The translations under genes and the position numbers were made by a program. A stretch of 26,705 bases of DNA from JBDHRG01 sp039807445 (GTDB lineage: Bacteria; Pseudomonadota; Gammaproteobacteria; Competibacterales; Competibacteraceae): the NCBI GenBank assembly GCA_039807445.1, contig JBDHRG010000030.1, forward strand, positions 1-26,705. The letters run 5' to 3'. The notes below the pieces were generated by a model. It did no database searches. It saw nothing but the letters and a program-made list of their open reading frames with translations, and was not told the origin of the DNA. Numbering within the stretch: position 1 is the first letter of the stretch; each line of letters begins with the position of its first letter. Below are positions 6,049-15,179 of this stretch, piece by piece.

Positions 6049-7638
6049 ATGGCAGAACAGATCGCTCCCGGGGTCGAGTTCCTCGGCGAACTGAAGCCCG
6101 AGTACCGCGACATCCTGACGCCCGAGGCGCTGGCCTTCATCACCGAGCTGCAGCGCCGCTTTGGCGCCGAGCGCGAAGCGCTGCTGGCCAAACGCATCGA
6201 GCGTCAAGCGGCGATCTCGGCAGGCGCCTTGCCCGATTTCCTGCCCGAAACCGCACACATCCGCGAAGCCGACTGGACCGTCGGCCCCATCCCGGCCGAT
6301 CTGCAAGACCGCCGCGTCGAGATCACCGGCCCGGTCGATCGCAAGATGATCATCAACGCGCTGAACTCGGGCGCGAAGGTGTTCATGGCCGACTTCGAGG
6401 ACTCCTCGACGCCAACCTGGGCCAACCTGGTCGAGGGCCAGCTCAACGTCCGCGACGCCTACCGCCGCACCATCAGCCTCGATGCCGGCGGCAAGCACTA
6501 CCGCCTCAACGACACGATCGCGACGCTGATGGTGCGTCCGCGCGGCTGGCATCTGCCCGAGAAGCACGTGCGCATCGACGGCAAGCCGATGTCGGGCTCG
6601 CTGTTCGACTTCGGCCTGTGCTTCTTCCACAACGCCAGGACCGCGCTCGCCAACGGCAGCGGCTCGTACTTCTACCTGCCCAAGCTCGAGAGTCACCTCG
6701 AGGCGCGGTTGTGGAACGCGGTGTTCAACTACGCCCAGGATGGGCTCGGCATCCCCCGTGGCACGATCAAGGCGACGGTGCTGATCGAGACCATCCTCGC
6801 CGCGTTCGAGATGGACGAAATCCTCTACGAACTGCGCGATCACATCGTCGGCCTCAACTGCGGCCGCTGGGACTACATCTTCAGCTTCATCAAGAAGCTC
6901 CAGGCGCATCCCGAATTCTTCATGCCGGATCGTGCCCAGGTCACGATGACCCGCCACTTCCTGCGTTCGTACTCGCGTCTCTTGATCCAGACCTGCCACC
7001 GGCGCGGTGCATACGCGCTGGGCGGCATGGCGGCCTTCATTCCGGTCAAGGACGATCCGCAAGCCAACGCGACGGCGTTCGAGCGCGTGCGTTCGGACAA
7101 GGAGCGCGAGGCCGGCGATGGTCATGACGGCACCTGGGTCGCGCATCCGGGCCTGGTGCCGGTGGCGATGGACGTGTTCGATCGCTACATGCCGGGCCCG
7201 AACCAGCTCGACAAGCGCCTCGAAGATCTGCGCGTCACGGCCAAGGATCTGCTGACCGTGCCGGAAGGCAATGCCACGGCCGGAGGGCTGCGCGTCAACG
7301 TCGGCATCAGCCTGCGCTACATGGAAGCCTGGCTGCGGGGCAACGGCTGTGTGCCGATCCTGGGGCTGATGGAGGACGCTGCGACAGCGGAAATCTCGCG
7401 CGCCCAGATCTGGCAGTGGATCCACAATCCCCGGGGCGTATTGTTCGACGGCCGCCGGGTGACGGCGGAGCTGTTCCGGGAAGAGCTCGCCCGCGAGCTG
7501 GAAGCCATTCGCAAGGAACTGGGCGAGGACGCGTTTGGTGCGAGCAAGTTCCCGCTTGCCGCCGAGTTGCTGGATCGCATCTCGACGTCCGAGAAATTCG
7601 AAGACTTCCTGACGACACTGGCGTACGACTACGTCTGA
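6049..7638 (+). CDS. aceB: Malate synthase A
   Basis: Condenses glyoxylate with acetyl-CoA to malate, the second step of the glyoxylate bypass, in the cytosol. 529 aa from ATG 6049, close to the 533 aa of the E. coli enzyme. The family signature is complete: 'DHIVGLNCGRWDYIFSF' starts around residue 264 (His265, Asn270, Trp274, Asp275). The catalytic Arg region 'TLMVRPRGWHLPEKH' and the 'ADFEDSSTPTWANLVEGQ' strand are also present. An upstream in-frame ATG at 6040 is only 1 nt from GGAGG (6034-6038); ATG 6049 has the normal 10-nt spacing, so I choose it. aceA follows after 58 bp in the same direction, so the two genes likely form one operon controlled from the lysR-aceB intergenic region. Confidence 0.96.
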   Translation: MAEQIAPGVEFLGELKPEYRDILTPEALAFITELQRRFGAEREALLAKRIERQAAISAGALPDFLPETAHIREADWTVGPIPADLQDRRVEITGPVDRKMIINALNSGAKVFMADFEDSSTPTWANLVEGQLNVRDAYRRTISLDAGGKHYRLNDTIATLMVRPRGWHLPEKHVRIDGKPMSGSLFDFGLCFFHNARTALANGSGSYFYLPKLESHLEARLWNAVFNYAQDGLGIPRGTIKATVLIETILAAFEMDEILYELRDHIVGLNCGRWDYIFSFIKKLQAHPEFFMPDRAQVTMTRHFLRSYSRLLIQTCHRRGAYALGGMAAFIPVKDDPQANATAFERVRSDKEREAGDGHDGTWVAHPGLVPVAMDVFDRYMPGPNQLDKRLEDLRVTAKDLLTVPEGNATAGGLRVNVGISLRYMEAWLRGNGCVPILGLMEDAATAEISRAQIWQWIHNPRGVLFDGRRVTAELFREELARELEAIRKELGEDAFGASKFPLAAELLDRISTSEKFEDFLTTLAYDYV

Positions 7639-7696
7639 GTCTGTCCGGAAAGCGCTTGTTGGTGTGTGAGTCGAGCCTTAGGAGAGGAACCCCGTA

Positions 7697-8971
<1,275 letters not shown>

Positions 8972-8996
8972 GCTCGCGACCGTACGATGTCCCCTG

Positions 8997-9025
8997 CCCG
9001 GCGGCCGCGAGGCCGCCGGGTTTTT
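8997..9025 (+). terminator. Rho-independent terminator of aceB-aceA
   Basis: A perfect 10-bp stem, CCCGGCGGCC (8997-9006) and GGCCGCCGGG (9011-9020), closes on a GCGA tetraloop of the stable GNRA class and is followed by TTTTT (9021-9025). It lies 26 bp after the aceA stop. Confidence 0.93.
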
Positions 9026-9154
9026 CGTCGTCGGTGCGATCCGGCGGCGCACGCGGCGCTGGCGGAAACCCGGTGGGTTCCGTATATCTAAAGGCATGGT
9101 CGGCGCGGGGTCCGCATCGGCCGGTTGGTCGCAGGCTTCCCGGTTGTTGGCGCA

Positions 9155-9478
9155 ATGGCACACGAGCATTCTTCGCAGCACGGCGATCACGGTCTGGCAG
9201 TCGAGAAGGCGCGTCCGGAGCTGAAGCCGCCGCGCATGTACAAGGTCGTCCTGCTGAACGACGACTACACGCCGATGGAGTTCGTGGTCCTCGTGCTCGA
9301 GCACTTCTTCGGCATGGACCGGGAGCGGGCCACGCAAGTCATGCTCCACGTCCACACCCGCGGGAAGGGGGTGTGCGGCGTCTATACCCGCGACATCGCG
9401 GAAACGAAGGTGGCACAAGTCAACGCGTTCGCACGCAACCATCAGCATCCGCTGCTGTGCACCATGGAAGAAGCCTGA
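9155..9478 (+). CDS. clpS: ATP-dependent Clp protease adaptor ClpS
   Basis: Recognises N-degron residues (Leu, Phe, Tyr, Trp) on substrates and hands them to ClpAP. 107 aa from ATG 9155, the usual length (~106). The N-degron pocket is intact: Asn35-Asp36-Asp37 in 'VVLLNDDYTPMEF', Met41 and His67 ('MLHVHTRGKG'). The family hallmark 'GVYTRDIAETKVAQVN' follows. A longer in-frame start at 9125 would add 10 unconserved residues. The flexible N-terminal arm, needed to engage ClpA, is His/Ser/Asp-rich. clpA follows after 27 bp, so the two are one operon. The RBS is weak, as is common for clpS. Confidence 0.95.
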   Translation: MAHEHSSQHGDHGLAVEKARPELKPPRMYKVVLLNDDYTPMEFVVLVLEHFFGMDRERATQVMLHVHTRGKGVCGVYTRDIAETKVAQVNAFARNHQHPLLCTMEEA

Positions 9479-9505
9479 ACCGCTCTGACGACGAGGTTTC
9501 GCATC

Positions 9506-11773
<2,268 letters not shown>

Positions 11774-11849
11774 CGCAGGGTGCGGTGTCCGTCGCAGTCG
11801 GCCCCGTGCGAGGCAGGCTGCGACCGCCGTGGTCAACTCGAAACGGGAT

Positions 11850-12068
11850 CACGAATTCGCCGGGAGCGAATTCGGAGGCCTCGCAGAGGCGGCCCGCAGG
11901 GAGCAAGGCAGGAGGGCCCGCTCACGAATTCGCCGGGAGCGAATTCGGACGCCTCGTAGAGGCGGCCCGCAGGGAGCAAGGCAGGAGGGCCCGCTCACGA
12001 ATTCGCCGGGAGCGAATTCGGACGCCTCGTAGAGGCGGCCCGCAGGGAGCAGGGCAGGAGAGCCCTGC
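11850..12068. repeat. Three tandem 73-bp hairpin-forming repeats between clpA and infA
   Basis: Units at 11850-11922, 11923-11995 and ~11996-12068. Units 1 and 2 differ at two bases; unit 3 has changes at its end that build a separate hairpin. Each unit contains a perfect 8-bp stem GAATTCGC/GCGAATTC around CGGGA (first copy 11853-11873), then GCCTC/GAGGC around a 3-nt loop, then a G/C-rich arm beginning GGCCCGCAGGGAGC. The array ends exactly at the infA stop codon and starts 76 bp after the clpA stop. 73 is not a multiple of 3, so a conserved protein repeat is excluded. It resembles REP/BIME-like intergenic elements; a role in 3'-end formation or mRNA protection for the convergent clpA and infA transcripts is inferred. 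The 11774-11849 spacer shows nothing else. Confidence 0.85.
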
Positions 12069-12069
12069 T
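12048..12069. terminator. Hairpin abutting the infA stop, possible bidirectional terminator
   Basis: AGCAGGGC (12048-12055) and GCCCTGCT (12062-12069) form a perfect 8-bp stem with a 6-nt loop; the last base of the right arm is shared with the infA stop codon. There is no T tract on either side, so factor-independent termination is doubtful. The stem could protect the 3' end instead. It is a variant form of the third repeat unit, in which the matching bases differ from units 1 and 2. Confidence 0.4.
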
Positions 12070-12287
12070 CAGCGCCCGCGGTAGGTGATGCGGCCCTTGC
12101 TCAGGTCGTAGGGGGTCAGCTCGACCTTGACCTTGTCGCCGGTCAGGATGCGGATGTAGTGCTTGCGCATGCGCCCGGAGATGTGTGCGGTCACAACGTG
12201 GCCATTCTCCAGCTCGACGCGGAACATCGTGTTCGGCAGGGTCTCGACGACCGTGCCTTCCATTTCGATATGGTCTTCTTTCGCCAT
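12069..12287 (-). CDS. infA: Translation initiation factor IF-1
   Basis: 72 aa, the canonical IF-1 length. It is a single OB-fold protein that binds the ribosomal A site during initiation. The sequence starts 'MAKEDHIEMEGTVVETLPN' and ends 'KVELTPYDLSKGRITYRGR', nearly invariant in Proteobacteria. The start at 12287 is chosen because the family begins MAKED; a longer in-frame start at 12368 would add unrelated residues. It lies 99 bp downstream of ate in the same direction, and its stop abuts the tandem repeat array. Confidence 0.97.
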   Translation of the reverse strand: MAKEDHIEMEGTVVETLPNTMFRVELENGHVVTAHISGRMRKHYIRILTGDKVKVELTPYDLSKGRITYRGR

Positions 12288-12386
12288 CGCTGATCTCGTG
12301 GTCTTCGCCGGTCGGACACCGGCCATGATGCGGCGCGACACCTTAACGAAAACGCTGCCGCGCAGCAAGTTGGTGGCATCGGCGCC

Positions 12387-13121
12387 TCAGCCCGCGTACG
12401 GATTCCCGGGCGGCTCGCGCCACTCGCCGTCGCGGAACACTTCGCACGGCCGGAAGCGCGTCTTGTAGCGCATCTTCGCCGCTTCGGCGATCCAGTAGCC
12501 GAGGTACACGTGTGCCAGGCCGCGCGCGCGCGCCTCCTCGATCTGCCACAGGATCGCGTGCGTGCCGAGCCCGCGCGCTTCGAGCCCGGGCTCGTAATAG
12601 GTGTAGACGGCCGACAGCCCATCGCCGAGCACGTCGACCACCGCGACCGCGACCAGCCGCCGCTCGAGCCGGAACTCGGCGAGGAAGGTGCGCCCCCAGC
12701 TCGAGCGGATGAAGCCGAGGTAGCTCTCCGGGGTGGCGTCGTCCATGCCGCCGTCGAGGTGGCGCGCAGCCAGGTAGCGCTGGAACAGTGCGAAGTGGTC
12801 TTCGCGCAGCAGCGGCTCGAGCCGGCTCACCGTGAGGTCAGCGTTGCGCGCCCAGGTGCGCCGCTGCGCGCGGTCGGGCGCAAAGCGCGCCACCGGGATG
12901 CGCAGCGACTGGCAGGCGCGGCAGGCCGGGCAGCGCGGCCGGTAGACGTGTTCGCCGCTGCGGCGGAAGCCCTGGCGGGCGAGCGCCGAGTACAGCGCGT
13001 CGTCGACCGCCTCGGGGTCGGCGACCAGGTTGCGCGCGAGCCGCCCGGGCAGGTAGCTGCACGGGTGCGGGCCGGTCAGGAACAGGCGCAGGCTGGCCAG
13101 TTCGGGATGTGGCGCGGTCAT
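12387..13121 (-). CDS. ate: Arginyl/leucyl-tRNA--protein transferase (Ate/Bpt family)
   Basis: 244 aa, typical of the bacterial Ate1-like family (Bpt). In bacteria these enzymes generally transfer Leu from Leu-tRNA to N-terminal Asp/Glu and so create N-degrons read by ClpS. The N-terminal domain carries the cysteine set Cys21 and Cys64-x2-Cys67-x2-Cys70 ('RCPACRACQSLRIPV') that binds a metal or Fe-S centre in this family. The C-terminal GNAT-fold half has 'YTYYEPGLEARGLGTHAILWQI' and 'YLGYWIAEAAKMRYKTRFRP'. The start overlaps the aat stop (ATGA), so the two are translationally coupled. The bacterial substrate choice (Leu rather than Arg) is family knowledge, not visible here. Confidence 0.94.
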   Translation of the reverse strand: MTAPHPELASLRLFLTGPHPCSYLPGRLARNLVADPEAVDDALYSALARQGFRRSGEHVYRPRCPACRACQSLRIPVARFAPDRAQRRTWARNADLTVSRLEPLLREDHFALFQRYLAARHLDGGMDDATPESYLGFIRSSWGRTFLAEFRLERRLVAVAVVDVLGDGLSAVYTYYEPGLEARGLGTHAILWQIEEARARGLAHVYLGYWIAEAAKMRYKTRFRPCEVFRDGEWREPPGNPYAG

Positions 13122-13828
13122 GGCGCGATGCCCTCCTCGTGAGTCCAGGGGCCGGGGGGCAGGGGCCGCTCGACCTGCGCGCGCAGCAGCGCGAGGAACG
13201 CCGTGCGCGGCAGGCTCAGCGCGCCGAGGCTGGTCAGGTGCGCGGTGGCGAGCTGGCAGTCGATGAAGCCGAAACCCCGATGGTGGAGATAGCGCGCCAG
13301 CTGCACCAGCGCCACCTTCGAGGCATCGGCCGCATGCGAAAACATCGATTCGCCGAAGAAGGCGCCGCCGATCGCGACACCGTAGAGCCCTCCGACCAGT
13401 GCGCCATCACGCCAGGTCTCGACCGAGTGCGCGTAGCCGAGCGCGTGCAGCCGCGCATAGGCTGCGCGCATCTCGGGGGTGATCCACGACTCGGGGGCGC
13501 CGGGGCGCGGTGCGGCGCAGGCGTCGACGACGCGCTCGAAGGCGCGGTCGAAGCTGAGCGTGAAGCCGCCGTTGCGCAGCCGCTTGGCCAGGCTGCGCGA
13601 AACCTTGAGCGCGTCGGGGAAGAATACCGTGCGCGGATCGGGCGACCACCACAGGATCGGCTGCCCCGGCGCATACCACGGGAAGATGCCGCGCCGGTAG
13701 GCGGCGAGCAGGCGCCGCGGCGTCAGGCTGCCGCCGACCGCGAGCAAGCCGTTGGGCTCGACGAGCGCCGACTCGGGGTCGGGGAAGTGTTCGCCGCGTG
13801 GGTCGAGCCAGGCCAGCGGCGGGCTCAT
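13118..13828 (-). CDS. aat: Leucyl/phenylalanyl-tRNA--protein transferase
   Basis: Transfers Leu or Phe from aminoacyl-tRNA to N-terminal Lys/Arg, making a ClpS-readable N-degron. 236 aa, against 234 in E. coli. 'GLLAVGGSLTPRRLLAAYRRGIFPWY' and 'ILWWSPDPRTVFFPDAL' are the family hallmarks near the N-terminus, and 'ESWITPEMRAAYARLHALGYAHSVETW' and 'GFIDCQLATAHLTSLGA' follow. The start ATG at 13828 overlaps the stop of the GNAT gene (ATGA), and its own stop overlaps the ate start. This gives a tightly coupled GNAT-aat-ate set immediately upstream of infA. Confidence 0.97.
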   Translation of the reverse strand: MSPPLAWLDPRGEHFPDPESALVEPNGLLAVGGSLTPRRLLAAYRRGIFPWYAPGQPILWWSPDPRTVFFPDALKVSRSLAKRLRNGGFTLSFDRAFERVVDACAAPRPGAPESWITPEMRAAYARLHALGYAHSVETWRDGALVGGLYGVAIGGAFFGESMFSHAADASKVALVQLARYLHHRGFGFIDCQLATAHLTSLGALSLPRTAFLALLRAQVERPLPPGPWTHEEGIAP

Positions 13829-14973
13829 GCGGGGGCCTCGCGGTAGGGGCCGCGCGCGGCGAGCTCGTGCGCGTAGGCGCGCACCGCGGGCCGCTCGCGG
13901 GCGAGGAAGGCGCCGATCGCGGCGCGGAAACGCGCATCGGCGATCCAGTGCGCCGAGTGCGTCAGCGCCGGCAGGAAGCCGCGCGGCACCTTGTGCTCGC
14001 CCTGCGCGCCGGGCTCGAAGCGCGCCAGGCCGCGCGCGATGCAGTGCTCGAGCCCCTGGTAGTAGCAGGCTTCGAAGTGCAGCGCATCGAAGCTTCCGGC
14101 CGCGCCCCAGTGGCGGCCGTACAGCGTCGTGCGACTGGCGAAGCTGAGCGCGCCGGCGAGCGGTCGCCCGTCGCGGCAGGCGAGCACCAGCAGCACGCGT
14201 TCGGCCAGCGCCCGGCCGACCGCTTCGAAGAACGGCAGCGTCAGCGTCGGATGCCCGCCGCGGCGGGCGAAGGTATCGCGGTAGAAGCGATGGAACGCAC
14301 GCCACTGCGCCGGCGTGACCGCATCGCCGGGCAGTGCGCACAGCTCGAGCCCGGCTGCGCGCACGCGCCGGCGCTCCTGGCGGATGTTCTTGCGCTTCTT
14401 CGCGGTGAGGCTGTCGAGGAAATCGTCGAAATCGCGGTAGCCGCGGTTGTGCCAGTGGAACTGGCAGCCGAGGCGGGGCAGGGCGCCGGCGGCCTCGAGC
14501 GCCGGCAGTTCGGTGGCTTGCGGCAACAGCCAGTGCACCGACGAGCAGCCGAGCTCGGCGGCGAGCTCGACGGCGCGCGTCGCCAGCGCGCCGCCGAGGG
14601 CGCCGGCATCGGTGCCCTCGGCGAGCAGTAGCCGCTGGCCGGTGGCCGGCGTGAACGGGATCGCCGACACCAGCTTGGGGTAATAGCTCGAACCGTGGCG
14701 CCGGAACGCCTCGGCCCAGGCCCAGTCGAACACGAACTCGCCGTAGGAGTTGGTCTTCAGGTACAGCGGGCAGGCGCCGCACAGCCGGCCGGCGGTATCG
14801 TAGGCGGCGAGATGATGCGGATACCAGCCGCTGGCCTCGCCCAGGCAGCCGTGCTCCTCCAGCGCCGCGAGGAAGGCGTGGTCGAGGAACGGATCGGCGT
14901 CGCGCACCAGCGCGTTCCACTGCGCGGCGGGCACGTCGCGCAGCGCATGCAGGGTTCGGATCTCGATGCTCAT
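13825..14973 (-). CDS. COG3146/FemAB-like GNAT-family protein
   Basis: 382 aa from ATG 14973, matching the usual length of this family (PF04339, formerly DUF482). Recognisable segments are 'NALVRDADPFLDHAFLAALEEHG' near the N-terminus, 'HNRGYRDFDDFLDSLTAKKRKNIRQERR' in the middle, and 'FEPGAQGEHKVPRGFLPALTHSAHWIAD' near the C-terminus. The fold is two GNAT-like halves related to FemAB peptidyltransferases, which use aminoacyl-tRNA; the actual substrate of COG3146 proteins is not established to my knowledge. The frame extends upstream to 15192, but that part is low-complexity and overlaps the ftsK promoter. It is translationally coupled to aat, which together with the fold invites the idea of a third aminoacyl- or acyl-transferase in the N-degron set (inference). 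Confidence 0.85.
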   Translation of the reverse strand: MSIEIRTLHALRDVPAAQWNALVRDADPFLDHAFLAALEEHGCLGEASGWYPHHLAAYDTAGRLCGACPLYLKTNSYGEFVFDWAWAEAFRRHGSSYYPKLVSAIPFTPATGQRLLLAEGTDAGALGGALATRAVELAAELGCSSVHWLLPQATELPALEAAGALPRLGCQFHWHNRGYRDFDDFLDSLTAKKRKNIRQERRRVRAAGLELCALPGDAVTPAQWRAFHRFYRDTFARRGGHPTLTLPFFEAVGRALAERVLLVLACRDGRPLAGALSFASRTTLYGRHWGAAGSFDALHFEACYYQGLEHCIARGLARFEPGAQGEHKVPRGFLPALTHSAHWIADARFRAAIGAFLARERPAVRAYAHELAARGPYREAPA

Positions 14974-15089
14974 GGAGAACGGCCCGGGCTCGCCGGCGGC
15001 TCGGGCGGCGCGCGCGGCAGAGGCCTCAAGCCTAGAGCGTCGCGCGTGCCCGGGGAAGCCCTGCAGCGGCTGCCCCGGGTGGCGACGCT

Positions 15090-15118
15090 TTGCCCCGTGA
15101 TGCGATGAGTGGGAGAAT
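15090..15118 (+). promoter_or_regulatory. Possible sigma-70 promoter of ftsK
   Basis: TTGCCC (15090-15095), 17 nt, GAGAAT (15113-15118), 4/6 matches in each box with ideal spacing. A start around 15125 would exclude the ATG codons at 15105 and 15117 and supports the downstream TTG 15180 as the ftsK start. Confidence 0.4.
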
Positions 15119-15179
15119 GCGCCCGGCGCGGGGCTCCGCCGCGCGCGGCTCCCCATCGGCTTCCAGGGTTCAGGCGGCT

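Noticed and set aside
9060..9095. Heat-shock (sigma-32) promoter before clpS
   Set aside because: Only a loose TATATC/TATCTA stretch is present and no CTTGAA-type -35 at correct spacing.
11829..12032. Small plus-strand ORF through the tandem repeats
   Set aside because: The 73-bp period changes frame with each unit, so the same peptide is not repeated; no RBS or conservation signal.
11850..12068. CRISPR array
   Set aside because: Units are contiguous 73-bp tandem copies with no unique spacers and no cas genes.
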